Positions 56,332-64,000 of a DNA stretch of 64,000 bases are shown here, piece after piece. A program made the position numbers and the translations under genes. The DNA is from Salinispora mooreana (GTDB lineage Bacteria > Actinomycetota > Actinomycetes > Mycobacteriales > Micromonosporaceae), in assembly GCF_000379065.1 (NCBI RefSeq), contig NZ_KB900614.1, forward strand, positions 2,471,149 through 2,535,148, read 5' to 3'. A model generated the notes under the pieces. It was not told the DNA's origin. It searched no databases and saw only the letters and a program-made list of their open reading frames with translations. How positions within the stretch are numbered: the stretch's first letter is position 1; every line of letters begins with the position of its first letter.

Positions 56332-57036
56332 TCAGCGCACCCTCCTGGCGAAGACCGTGCGGGCCAGATCATCGGGGGCTGCGCTCGCCTCGGCGACCAG
56401 CTCCCCGGCAGCGGACCAGATGCCCGAGCGGCCGGACGTTCGGGCGAAGCCGCCACCGGTCGGGCCGGCGAAGGCCGCAGTGGCCGCCCAGATGCCGTGG
56501 TCGGCGGCGACCCGACGGGCCCGCTCACCCAGCAGCTCGGCCTCGTCCTCGGCGTGCACGACCCCGGCCACATAGCCGTCAATCCCGAGCGCGGCCGTCT
56601 GCGCGGCGTGCTCGGGGACGCCGGTGTCACGGCAAACGGCGAGCCCCAGCCGCCATCCGTCCACGTCGATCACGGCCGGCTCGCCGGGGACGAAGTGGAG
56701 AGTCTCCGGACCGTGCAGGTGGACCTTCCGGTAGGCCACCCGCGCGCCCTCCCCGTCCACCGCCAGCACGCCGATGCCCGGCCCCGGCACCGGGGCGCCG
56801 ACGAGTGCCAGCGCCCCGGTGTCGGCACAGGCGTTGACGATGGGGGCCAGCCGTTCGTCGCCGGGGGCGACTGGCAGCGCGTCCAGTTCGTAGCCGGTCA
56901 GCGACATCTCGGGAAACACCACCACTCGCGCGTCCGCCACCCGGACAGCCGCCGCGTGCGCCTCCGCGTTGACCAGCACGTCGTACGCGACGCACCGTGG
57001 CTGTGCCACCGCGATGCTCAACGACTGCCCTGTCAT
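56332..57036 (-). CDS. Carbon-nitrogen hydrolase (nitrilase superfamily)
   Basis: A 234-residue enzyme with the Glu-Lys-Cys triad: Glu43 in VFPEMSLTGYEL, Lys104 in AYRKVHLHG, and Cys135 in LAVCRDTGVPEHA. It hydrolyses amide-type C-N bonds; the substrate class (omega-amidase, N-carbamoyl, etc.) cannot be assigned. At 234 residues it is shorter than many members (260-280). The ATG at 57036 follows the Clp-N/HTH gene by 20 bases on the same strand and may be co-transcribed with it. Confidence 0.87.
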   Translation of the reverse strand: MTGQSLSIAVAQPRCVAYDVLVNAEAHAAAVRVADARVVVFPEMSLTGYELDALPVAPGDERLAPIVNACADTGALALVGAPVPGPGIGVLAVDGEGARVAYRKVHLHGPETLHFVPGEPAVIDVDGWRLGLAVCRDTGVPEHAAQTAALGIDGYVAGVVHAEDEAELLGERARRVAADHGIWAATAAFAGPTGGGFARTSGRSGIWSAAGELVAEASAAPDDLARTVFARRVR

Positions 57037-57056
57037 GTCTCCCCTCTCTGCCTCGC

Positions 57057-57785
57057 CTAGCTCTTGCGGGCGAGCGCGGCGAGTGCACCCTGGATCGCGG
57101 CCGCCAGCCCCTCCTTCTCGAGGCCGAGGCCGGTGAGCACGCCGTCGCCGCCCTCCTCCTCGAGCAGGGCGAGCACGATGTGCTCGGTACCGAGGTAATT
57201 GTGGCCGAGTCGAAGCCCCTCCCGGAAGGTGAGCTCCAGCACCTTCTTGCCCCGTGCGTCGTACGGGATCAGGTCCGGGACCTGCGCGACACGCGGCGGC
57301 AGGGTCGCCGCGACCGCGTCCCGGAGCCGGTCCAGGGACACCCCACGCGCCTTGATCAGCTGCGGGGCGAGTGCGTCCGGATCGACCAGCAGACCCAACG
57401 CCAGGTGCGCCGGACCGATCTCGGCGTTTCCGGCGGCGCGCGCCTCCTCCTGGGAGGCGACGACGACGTTGCGGGCCCGGGTGGTGAACCGGCTGAAGCC
57501 GCCATCCGACTCCAGCGCCGCGGCCGTCGCCACCTTTGCCACCGAACGCTTCTGGGCGGCCTGCTTGCTGACGCCCATGCTGCGACCGATCTCGGTCCAC
57601 GAGGCGCCCGAGCGTCGGGCCTGGTCAACGAAGTGGCCGATCAGATGGTCGGCCACTTCGCCGAGGTGTTCGCCGGCCAGGACCGCGTCGGCGAGTTGGT
57701 CCAGCGCGCTGGTGCGCCCCTGCTTGATGTGGTCGATCAGCTCGTCGAGGCGTACCGGGTGGGTCGTCATCAATGGTTCCGTCAT
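57057..57785 (-). CDS. HTH plus Clp N-terminal-domain protein
   Basis: A 242-residue protein. The N-terminal ~80 residues have an HTH-like unit (GASWTEIGRSMGVSKQAAQKR); residues ~95-235 carry two Clp_N repeats (ARNVVVASQEEARAAGNAEI and LRLGHNYLGTEHIVLALLEE), as in ClpC, but without the ATPase domains. It is therefore likely a regulator that senses misfolded or client proteins, not a chaperone itself. Twin palindromes directly upstream point to autoregulation. The start at 57785 is the likely leaderless ATG. Confidence 0.82.
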   Translation of the reverse strand: MTEPLMTTHPVRLDELIDHIKQGRTSALDQLADAVLAGEHLGEVADHLIGHFVDQARRSGASWTEIGRSMGVSKQAAQKRSVAKVATAAALESDGGFSRFTTRARNVVVASQEEARAAGNAEIGPAHLALGLLVDPDALAPQLIKARGVSLDRLRDAVAATLPPRVAQVPDLIPYDARGKKVLELTFREGLRLGHNYLGTEHIVLALLEEEGGDGVLTGLGLEKEGLAAAIQGALAALARKS

Positions 57786-57787
57786 GC

Positions 57788-57804
57788 GTCAACCATAGGT
57801 TGAC
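57788..57804. promoter_or_regulatory. Operator 1 of the Clp-N/HTH gene
   Basis: GTCAACC-ATA-GGTTGAC, a perfect 7+3+7 palindrome two bases upstream of the start codon. Its centre contains the putative -10 hexamer (TATGGT on the minus strand, 57792-57797). Confidence 0.75.
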
Positions 57805-57820
57805 GGAGACTTGCCGTCAA
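57792..57820 (-). promoter_or_regulatory. Promoter enclosed by the two operators
   Basis: On the minus strand: -35 TTGACG (57815-57820), 17-base spacer, -10 TATGGT (57792-57797). Transcription would begin at or very near the ATG (57785), predicting a leaderless mRNA. Confidence 0.65.
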
Positions 57821-57832
57821 CCGTAAGTTGAC
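57816..57832. promoter_or_regulatory. Operator 2 of the Clp-N/HTH gene
   Basis: GTCAAC-CGTAA-GTTGAC, an imperfect copy of operator 1, 28 bases centre to centre. It covers the -35 region. Confidence 0.7.
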
Positions 57833-57887
57833 GATCCGCCGCGACCCCTGCGGCCACCGCCCCCGGCGGACCACCAGCCACAGTAGG

Positions 57888-57915
57888 TTGCACGTGTAGA
57901 TGTCGCGTGTATAGA
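57888..57915 (+). promoter_or_regulatory. Promoter of the padR-ABC operon
   Basis: TTGCAC (57888-57893), 16-base spacer, TATAGA (57910-57915). The GTG start at 57926 is ten bases downstream of the -10, so the transcript is probably nearly leaderless. Confidence 0.5.
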
Positions 57916-57925
57916 GTCCCGGGGC

Positions 57926-58450
57926 GTGGATAACACGACAACCCTCCTCGGTCTCCTCGGCACCGGTGCGAGCTACGGCTACGACCTGAAAGGCCGGTAC
58001 GACCGCTGGTTCGGGCTGAAGAAACCGCTGGCGTTCGGGCAGGTCTACACCACCCTGACCCGGCTGATGCGCAACGGCTGGATCGTCGCGATCGGCGCCG
58101 AGGCCGGCGCCGGCCCGGAGCGCAAGCGCTACGGGATCACTCCCGCCGGCCGCGCCCGGGTGCTGGAGTGGATCTTCACCCCCGAGGTGCCGTCGGAGAC
58201 CCTGCAGAGCGACCTCTTCGCCAAGACAATCATCGCGCTGCTCCTCGGCGACGACGCCGGCCGGCTGCTGGACCTGCAACGAAGCCGGCACATGGCGCGG
58301 ATGCGGGAATTGACCAACGAGAAGCGGGGAGCGGGCCTCGCCGTCGTCCTCGCCTGCGACCACGCCCTGTTCCACATCGAGGCGGACCTGCGCTGGATCG
58401 ACCTGACCGCGGCCCGCCTCTCCCAGCTACAAGCCGAGGTAAAGAAGTGA
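57926..58450 (+). CDS. PadR family transcriptional regulator
   Basis: A 174-residue regulator. N-terminal winged HTH: LLGLLGTGASYGYDLKGRYD, then GQVYTTLTRLMRNGWIVAIG and KRYGITPAGRARVLEWIF. The C-terminal helical part mediates dimerisation. It is the first gene of a three-gene operon (GTGA overlap with the ABC ATPase), and PadR proteins commonly repress the adjacent transporter. Ligand unknown. Confidence 0.92.
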   Translation: MDNTTTLLGLLGTGASYGYDLKGRYDRWFGLKKPLAFGQVYTTLTRLMRNGWIVAIGAEAGAGPERKRYGITPAGRARVLEWIFTPEVPSETLQSDLFAKTIIALLLGDDAGRLLDLQRSRHMARMRELTNEKRGAGLAVVLACDHALFHIEADLRWIDLTAARLSQLQAEVKK

Positions 58451-59175
58451 ACAAGGTGGAGACCATCAGTACGTCGGCGCGCGCCCCCGAGGGCGGGTCG
58501 GCTCCCCTCCTGCGGGCGCGGGGGCTGCGGCTCGCGTTCGGGCTGACCGAAGCCCTGCGCGGCGTCGACCTGGACTGCCACGCCGGCGAAATCATCGCCG
58601 TAACCGGCCCGTCCGGGTCAGGAAAATCCACCCTCCTCCATGTGCTCGCCGGGGTCCTGGTCCCAGACGAGGGCACCGTGGACTACGACACGGTTCGCCT
58701 CACCGACCTCAACGAGACGGGCCGGTCCCGGCTCCGCCTGGACAAATTCGGATTCGTCTTTCAATACGGGCAGCTCCTGCCCGACCTGACCGCGGTGGAC
58801 AACGTGACGATTCCCCTCCTGCTGGCCGGCGTGAAACGCCGCGAGGCCCGCCGCCGGGCTGACTCCTGGCTCGACCGGCTCGGCCTGGCCGAGTGCTCCC
58901 GAAAGCTGCCGGGGCAGCTCTCCGGCGGGCAGGCGCAGCGGGTCGCCGTCGCCCGAGCCCTGGCCACCACGCCGACCATGCTCTTCGCCGACGAGCCGAC
59001 CGGATCACTGGACTCACTCGCCGCCGAGACGGTGATGCTCGCGCTCACCGAGGCGGCGCGAGACGCCAACACGGCCGTCATCCTCACCACCCACGACCCA
59101 CGTACGGCCGCCTACGCCGACTGGGAAGTCGTCGTCCGCGATGGACAGATCACGGTCGGAGGGGCGTACCGATGA
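58447..59175 (+). CDS. ABC transporter ATP-binding protein (LolD/MacB type)
   Basis: A 242-residue ATPase. Walker A GPSGSGKS (54-61), Q-loop FVFQYGQLLPDL, signature LSGGQAQRVAVARAL, Walker B MLFADEPTGSLD, H-loop TTHD. The family powers MacB/FtsX-like permeases that act on extracytoplasmic substrates. The GTG start overlaps the padR stop and its own stop overlaps the permease start (ATGA), so all three are tightly coupled. Confidence 0.94.
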   Translation: MNKVETISTSARAPEGGSAPLLRARGLRLAFGLTEALRGVDLDCHAGEIIAVTGPSGSGKSTLLHVLAGVLVPDEGTVDYDTVRLTDLNETGRSRLRLDKFGFVFQYGQLLPDLTAVDNVTIPLLLAGVKRREARRRADSWLDRLGLAECSRKLPGQLSGGQAQRVAVARALATTPTMLFADEPTGSLDSLAAETVMLALTEAARDANTAVILTTHDPRTAAYADWEVVVRDGQITVGGAYR

Positions 59176-61385
59176 GGCTGTTCACCCTGACGAGACTCGT
59201 CACGGCGGAGGGCCGCGGGGCAGCCGGGCGGCTGGTCGGCATGGCCGGCGGCATCGCGGTCGGGGTCGCCCTACTGCTGCTGCTCCTTGGCGCCTACGGC
59301 GGAATCACCTCTCGCTCCGAACGCCTCAGCTGGCCCGACCTGCACCACGGCGAGTTGACCCAGGTCCCGGACCCCGCTGCCGCCGCGCCGACCGCCGGGT
59401 CCGTGCTGGCGGCGACCAGCCTGGAGCACTTTGACGGGAGGGAAATCGTCAGAGTCGACATCGTCGCGACGCCGGACTCGACCGTGGTCGTACCCGGAGT
59501 CGGGCAGCCCCCGGCGGCCGGCACCTATCACGCCTCCCCCGCGTTGACCGCCCTCATCGAGGCGAACCCCACCGACATCCTCGGTTCCCGGTACGGCACC
59601 CGGGCCGGCTCCATCGACGAGGCGGGCCTCGCGGGCCCGGACTCCCTGGTTGTCGTGACCGGGACGACGACCGAGAACCTACGCTCATCCGGGTATGGCA
59701 GGGCGGGAAGCGTCCTCCTCGGCGGGGGCGCCTGGTCGGTCACGGAGTTCCGCGGGGTTTCCTATCCCAGCAGCAACTACCGCACCATCACCATCATCGG
59801 CGCCATCGCCATTCTGCTCCCCGTCCTGATCCTGGTCGGCATCGTCACCCGCCTCGGCGCGGCCACCCGCGCCGAACGCTTCGCCGCCCTACGCCTCATC
59901 GGCGCCACCCCCCGCCGGGTCGCCGCCATCGCCGCCACCGAAACCGGCGTGACCAGCCTCGTGGGCGCCCTGGCCGGGGTGGCCCTGGCGTGGCTGCTCA
60001 TCCCGGTCGCCGCCCTGGTCGAAATAGACGACGGCCGACTGTTCCGCACCGACCTGACCGTGCCGCCGAGCACCGTGCTCATCGTCGTCGCGAGTGTCGT
60101 GGCCGGCTGCACCGCCGTCGCCGGGTGGCGCACCAGCCGGGCCCGGATCGGGCCCCTCGGTGGCAGCCGGGAGCGAACCGAGCGCCGCCCCACCGCCCTC
60201 GGCATAGTGCCGCTCATCGCCGGTGTGGTGGTGCTGCTGGGCGCCACGACCGCCGCCCTGCGGCACACCCCACTCCCCCATACCGACCGGATCCTCATCG
60301 CCGGTTTCGTCCTGCTCCTGGTCGGGCTGATGGCCGCCGGGCCGGTGCTCACCTACTGGATCGCTCGGATCGCGGCCCGCGGTGCGCACCGCACCGCCGG
60401 GGTGATCGCGATGAACCGCATCCAACAACACCCACGGGCCACCTTCCGCGCGGTCAGCGGCCTGGTCGCCGCCATCTTCCTGGTCTCGGTCTTCTCCGCC
60501 GGGATCACCACCGTCGCCGAGGAGTCGCTCACCGAAGACTCCGCGCATCTCTCGCCCACCACCCTGATCGCCTCGCTCAGCTCGCCGCCGGACGATGCCA
60601 GCGCAGCGGCGTCCGGGATCACCGCGGTCACCGCCGCAGCATCCCGGATCGCCCGCACCGACGGAGTCACCGCGACCGCGATCGGCTACTCCCACCCCGA
60701 GAGCGGATCCGTCTTCACCGCCGCTGACGCCGCCCTCGTCGGCTTGCCCACCCCCGAGGGCGCCAGCCACATCCAGGTCACCGGCGGCTTCTTCGGCGAC
60801 GGCCCGCTGGTCACCCGCCCAGCGGCCACACCGGACCCCAGGCCGGGGATTCTGGTCGTCGCCACCGACGGCACGACGCATTCGGTCGAACGCGCCCGCA
60901 CCGCAATCCTCGGTAGCAAGCTAGACCTGTCATCACCACCCAGGACCCAGGCCGACCACGAGAGCGCCCGGCTGCACACCTGGGCCGACCGCTACGCCAA
61001 CCTCGGCCACCTGGGCGTACTCGTGGCCACCCTGATCTCCGCGGTCTCCCTCGCCGTCTCCAGCATCGCCGCCATCCTGGACCGCAAACGGGTACTCGGC
61101 CTGCTCCGCCTCATGGGAATGCCCGCATCGACCGTACGCCGTGTCATCGTCGCCGAAGCCGCCCTGCCGCTCGCCACGGTCTTCGCGCTCTGCGTCGGAC
61201 TGGGAATCCTCACCGCCTGGTGCCTCATCGCCGGCCTCACCGAAGGCCGACGAACAATCACCTGGCTGCCCCCGTCCTACTACCTGATCCTCGCCACGAG
61301 CCTCGCGCTCGCCGCGACCGCGGTGATCTCCACTTTCCGTACGGCGCGCACGAGCACCACCATCGAAGCGACCCGGATCGGATAG
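59172..61385 (+). CDS. FtsX/MacB-like ABC permease
   Basis: A 737-residue membrane protein. TM1 (AGGIAVGVALLLLLLGAYGG) is followed by a ~170-residue extracytoplasmic domain, then a FtsX-like three-helix block with RFAALRLIGATPRRVAAIAA. A second FtsX-like block starts near residue 595 (LVATLISAVSLAVSSIAAIL, GLLRLMGMPASTVRRVIVA), with a large extracytoplasmic domain before it. This is the tandem permease layout found in BceB-like or lipoprotein/antimicrobial-peptide transporters. A hairpin (61405-61431) follows. Confidence 0.9.
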   Translation: MRLFTLTRLVTAEGRGAAGRLVGMAGGIAVGVALLLLLLGAYGGITSRSERLSWPDLHHGELTQVPDPAAAAPTAGSVLAATSLEHFDGREIVRVDIVATPDSTVVVPGVGQPPAAGTYHASPALTALIEANPTDILGSRYGTRAGSIDEAGLAGPDSLVVVTGTTTENLRSSGYGRAGSVLLGGGAWSVTEFRGVSYPSSNYRTITIIGAIAILLPVLILVGIVTRLGAATRAERFAALRLIGATPRRVAAIAATETGVTSLVGALAGVALAWLLIPVAALVEIDDGRLFRTDLTVPPSTVLIVVASVVAGCTAVAGWRTSRARIGPLGGSRERTERRPTALGIVPLIAGVVVLLGATTAALRHTPLPHTDRILIAGFVLLLVGLMAAGPVLTYWIARIAARGAHRTAGVIAMNRIQQHPRATFRAVSGLVAAIFLVSVFSAGITTVAEESLTEDSAHLSPTTLIASLSSPPDDASAAASGITAVTAAASRIARTDGVTATAIGYSHPESGSVFTAADAALVGLPTPEGASHIQVTGGFFGDGPLVTRPAATPDPRPGILVVATDGTTHSVERARTAILGSKLDLSSPPRTQADHESARLHTWADRYANLGHLGVLVATLISAVSLAVSSIAAILDRKRVLGLLRLMGMPASTVRRVIVAEAALPLATVFALCVGLGILTAWCLIAGLTEGRRTITWLPPSYYLILATSLALAATAVISTFRTARTSTTIEATRIG

Positions 61386-61404
61386 GTGTCCACTGTCGGC
61401 CCGC

Positions 61405-61431
61405 CCGGGCCGGACCAGACCTCCGGCCCGG
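61405..61431 (+). terminator. Terminator of the padR-ABC operon
   Basis: CCGGGCCGG-ACCAGACCT-CCGGCCCGG, a perfect 9-bp stem, 20 bases after the permease stop. It separates the operon from the P450 gene. Confidence 0.6.
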
Positions 61432-61551
61432 CCGGCCGGTAGACAGACCAGCCAAGCCATCGACGGTCAGGCATGGACGGAGCGCCACCGTCCGGCTAGC
61501 CTGAGGCCGAGCGGACGGGACAACATCCACTTCTGCGAGGTGACGATCGCC

Positions 61552-62826
61552 ATGCCAGAGACTGCCTCGATCACTACGACAGGGACCGCCTCGACCGCTA
61601 CGACCGGTGCTGCCTCCGGCAAGGTCACCGACGCCGAGTTTCCCGTCGCACGTGGATGCCCCTTCAGCACACCCGCCGAATACGAACAGATCAGGGAACA
61701 CTCCCCGATCGCCAAGGTCCGTCTGACGACCGGCCGCGAAGCATGGTGGATCGCCGGACACGAGCTGGGACGCACCGTCCTGGCCGACCGGCGATTCTCC
61801 TCCGACCGCCGCAGGGACAACTTCCCGTTCGTCAGCACCGACCCGGAGACCAGAAAGCAGTTGCAGGACCAGCCCACCTCCATGCTCGGCATGGATGGCG
61901 CCGAGCACGCCCAGACGCGGCGGGCCCTGATGGGCGAGTTCACCGTCCGGCGGATGGCCGGGCTGCGGCCACGAATCCAGCAGATTGTCGACCAGCACAT
62001 CGACGAGATGCTGTCTTCCGAGCAACGCTCCGCCGACTTGGTCGAAGCGCTGTCGCTGCCGGTGCCGTCGCTGGTCATCTGCGAACTACTCGGCGTCCCC
62101 TACGCCGACCACGACTTCTTCCAGGGCCTCACCGGCCCCTTGCTCCGCCACACCACACCGCCAGAGGCTCGGGGTCGGATCCAGGAGGAACTGAACACCT
62201 ACCTCGGCACCCTGATCGACCGCAAGCTCACCGACCCCACCGACGACCTACTCGGCCGGCAGATCGCCAAACAACACGCCGCCGGCACCTTCGATCGCAC
62301 GAGCCTGGTCAGTATGGCCTTCCTCCTGCTCATCGCCGGCCACGAGACCACCGCGAACATGATCTCCCTCGGCGTCGTGGGGCTGCTCCAACACCCCGAC
62401 CAGCTAGCCATGATCAAAAATGACCCGGAGAAGACACCACCGGCCGTCGAGGAGCTACTGCGCTACTTCACCATCGCCGACACGGTCACCGCCCGCGTGG
62501 CCACCGAGGACGTACAGCTCGGCGACACCACCATCAACGCCGGCGACGGAGTCGTCATCTCCGGGCTGGCCGCCGACCACGACCCGACGGTCTTCACCGA
62601 CCCAGACCGGATCGACCTCGAACGCGGCGCGCGCCACCACGTCGCCTTCGGCTTCGGCCCGCACCAGTGCATCGGCCAAACCCTGGCCCGCATGGAGCTG
62701 CAAATCGTCTTCGACACCCTGTTCCGCCGCATCCCCACCCTCCGCCTGGCCGCACCGCTCGACGACATCCCGTTCAAGTCCGACGCGTTCGTCTACGGCG
62801 CCGAAAAACTCCCCGTCGCCTGGTAA
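61552..62826 (+). CDS. Cytochrome P450 (bacterial class I, CYP105/107-like)
   Basis: A 424-residue monooxygenase. I-helix LLIAGHETTAN; K-helix ExxR in EELLRYF; heme loop FGFGPHQCIGQTLAR with the ligand at Cys373. A Thr/Ala/Ser-rich N-terminal tail of ~25 residues precedes the fold. The ATG at 61552 is preferred to the GTG at 61540 because GAGGTG lies nine bases before it. Paired with a ferredoxin 11 bases downstream. Substrate unknown; CYP105-type enzymes often act on xenobiotics or natural products, and no biosynthetic genes are nearby. Confidence 0.93.
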   Translation: MPETASITTTGTASTATTGAASGKVTDAEFPVARGCPFSTPAEYEQIREHSPIAKVRLTTGREAWWIAGHELGRTVLADRRFSSDRRRDNFPFVSTDPETRKQLQDQPTSMLGMDGAEHAQTRRALMGEFTVRRMAGLRPRIQQIVDQHIDEMLSSEQRSADLVEALSLPVPSLVICELLGVPYADHDFFQGLTGPLLRHTTPPEARGRIQEELNTYLGTLIDRKLTDPTDDLLGRQIAKQHAAGTFDRTSLVSMAFLLLIAGHETTANMISLGVVGLLQHPDQLAMIKNDPEKTPPAVEELLRYFTIADTVTARVATEDVQLGDTTINAGDGVVISGLAADHDPTVFTDPDRIDLERGARHHVAFGFGPHQCIGQTLARMELQIVFDTLFRRIPTLRLAAPLDDIPFKSDAFVYGAEKLPVAW

Positions 62827-62837
62827 CGGAGGACCAC

Positions 62838-63044
62838 ATGCGAATCGACGCGAACACCGACGTCTGCATCGGGGCCGGCCAGTGCGTCCTGACCGACCCG
62901 ACCGTGTTCGACCAGCACGACGACGGCATCGTCATGCTCGTCACCAAACACCCCGAAGGCGAAGCCGCCCACCGCGCCCGCGAGGCCGTCGAACTCTGCC
63001 CGTCAGGCGCGCTCTCCCTGATTGAGGAACCAGGCGACAGTTAG
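62838..63044 (+). CDS. [3Fe-4S] ferredoxin, P450 partner
   Basis: A 68-residue ferredoxin. Three cysteines (Cys10, Cys16 in VCIGAGQCVL and Cys54 in VELCPSGAL) fit the CX5C...CP pattern of single [3Fe-4S] ferredoxins that deliver electrons to actinobacterial P450s. GGAGG precedes the ATG. Eleven bases separate it from the P450. No ferredoxin reductase is adjacent, so a genome-shared reductase is presumed. Confidence 0.92.
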   Translation: MRIDANTDVCIGAGQCVLTDPTVFDQHDDGIVMLVTKHPEGEAAHRAREAVELCPSGALSLIEEPGDS

Positions 63045-63073
63045 CCCGTGTCTGCCTGCACATCTCCACCGCG

Positions 63074-63630
63074 TTGGTGGAGCTGTCCCGCCGGGCCGAC
63101 CAGGCTCCTACCTTGCGCCTGCGCATCGACCAGATCCGCGTCGGACGCCTCAACCCCAACGACCCACTACCGTCCGCCCGCAAGATGGCCGACCTCTACG
63201 CCGTGGCCTCCATGACCGCCCAACGCCCGCTACGCGAACTCCAACACCGGCGCATCACCTACAGCGTCGCCGGCAAAGGCACCTTCGTCCACCCCGACGC
63301 CTTCGACCTCCTACGCGGCGGTGTCCTCCGCGAACCCATCGACGACCCCGACCTCCGACACCGAGTCGCCGCCTACCTCACCGACCAACAAGCCATCACC
63401 ATCCGCTACCACCACGCCCGCACCACCGACGACAAGAACGCAGCCCTACACGACCTGCTACGCCACGCCGACACGACAACGACCTCATCGACGAAGTGAT
63501 CAAATACCAAGCCGACCTAGGCCACTTCGCCCAACAGCCCGCACACCTCCGCAGGCCCAGCAACGACGACCAGCCCGCGCCGCCCGCCAAGCGTCCCCGC
63601 AGCAGCCGCAACCGCGCACCAAAGCAGTAA
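63074..63630 (+). pseudogene. Frameshifted GntR family regulator
   Basis: A winged-HTH regulator with LPSARKMADLYAVASMTAQR, PLRELQHRR and YSVAGKGTFVHPDAF is readable from about 63074 to 63499 (141 residues), but then ends in an unnatural Thr/Ser run. The next frame, starting at about 63478, continues DLIDEVIKYQADLGHFAQQ and a basic Pro/Arg tail to a TAA at 63628, looking like the lost C-terminus. A single-base shift near 63471-63480 (ACACGACAAC) would join them to ~185 residues. The start (TTG/GTG) is uncertain. It could be a real pseudogene, or a sequencing error. Confidence 0.6.
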
Positions 63631-64000
63631 GCCAGCCAGACCAAGGCCCTCGGCCAAGATCCGACTGGCTCAAAACTGCTTTACAGGATCAAGAACGGCC
63701 CGGCAGAGCCGGGTCGCGCACGCGCTACAGCCGTACCGGCCCCGCGCGCACGCCCACCAACACGCAACCGCTCGTTCAGGGCCGGTCGATCCACCGGCAA
63801 AAGGCCGCGACGATCCCTTCACAATCACCCCGGCGATCACTTCCGGGGATCGACGCCGCGCCGCTACGCGGCACGCCACCGAAGGTCTCAGGCACGGCCC
63901 TGACCCCGCGAACAAGCATTGATTGATCTAGATCAGACAAATGCCGCTGACGGCAACCGTGACGGCAACGCGGGCTAACGACCAGGCACCGTGGTAGACG
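63631..64000. other. Right-edge stretch with repeats, no gene seen
   Basis: 370 bases without a convincing gene. It contains CCCGGC-AGA-GCCGGG (63699-63713), a 12-bp palindrome TGATCTAGATCA (63924-63935) and two copies of TGACGGCAAC at 63948 and 63960 (12-base period). The composition and repeats suggest the flank of a mobile or integrated element, but no integrase or tRNA is visible before the window ends. Confidence 0.4.
63948..63969. repeat. Short direct repeat TGACGGCAAC
   Basis: Two exact 10-base copies spaced 12 bases apart, near the right edge. They may be binding sites for a regulator or recombinase. Confidence 0.5.

Noticed and set aside
63670..63915. Minus-strand 81-codon frame at the right edge
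   Set aside because: Cys/Arg-rich, no similarity, no ribosome site; likely chance.

Overview
The window reads as chromosomal DNA of a high-GC actinobacterium, most likely Micromonosporaceae (Micromonospora/Salinispora type). Support: codons are strongly G/C-ending; GTG starts with 4-base GTGA/ATGA overlaps are frequent; the set of families is typically actinobacterial (DUF397 with DUF5753 regulators, DUF4439, DUF574 methyltransferase, F420-type nitroreductase fold, GT87 mannosyltransferase, mycothiol-type DinB proteins); and two gene orders match those known in actinobacteria (rimP-nusA-ylxR-infB-ylxP-rbfA-nrnA, and GNAT-ispG-rip1-dxr). No rRNA, tRNA, CRISPR array or complete insertion sequence was found.

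Layout. 1-9.8 kb: the 5' end of rimO, an ornithine-cyclodeaminase-like gene, a small SMR exporter, ftsK, a pair of YbjN-domain genes, then rnj-dapA-thyX. 9.9-13.7 kb: DUF2752 protein, AlkZ/YcaQ-like glycosylase, GT87 enzyme, GNAT. 13.8-21.1 kb: dapB, M16 protease, pnp, rpsO, ribF, truB, all on the minus strand. 21-25.2 kb: small membrane proteins and a MATE exporter, ending at nrnA. 24.2-31.4 kb: the rimP-to-nrnA translation/transcription operon. 31.6-38 kb: lipoprotein plus DUF4439, F420-type protein, VIT-type metal transporter, map, and a GGDEF/EAL protein coupled to a DUF574 methyltransferase. 38-45.8 kb: thiolase, a DAACS symporter preceded by a candidate leader peptide, a 1204-residue fused ABC exporter and a secreted SLT-like protein. 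45.9-53.4 kb: two DinB-superfamily genes, a MerR regulator and the MEP-pathway/site-2-protease cluster. 53.4-64 kb is more accessory: a WhiJ-like regulator with its DUF397 partner, a divergent operon of very small ORFs, a DUF6289 secreted peptide, VOC protein, nitrilase-like hydrolase, a Clp-N/HTH gene with twin operators, a PadR-ABC-permease operon, a P450-ferredoxin pair, and a frameshifted GntR gene beside short repeats at the right edge.

How the genes work together. The left two thirds is mostly housekeeping: lysine/diaminopimelate synthesis (dapA, dapB), thymidylate (thyX), RNA processing (rnj, pnp), ribosome maturation (rimP, rbfA, truB), flavins (ribF), isoprenoids (ispG, dxr) and envelope stress (rip1). 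The best leads for something not yet described are regulatory and small: (1) a 29-residue leader ORF before the symporter, (2) a promoter enclosed by twin palindromes in front of the Clp-N/HTH gene, (3) the 17-, 67- and 88-codon ORF string behind a long hairpin, and (4) the 520-base leader of the secreted SLT-like gene. I did not see a clear multi-gene defence or biosynthetic system.
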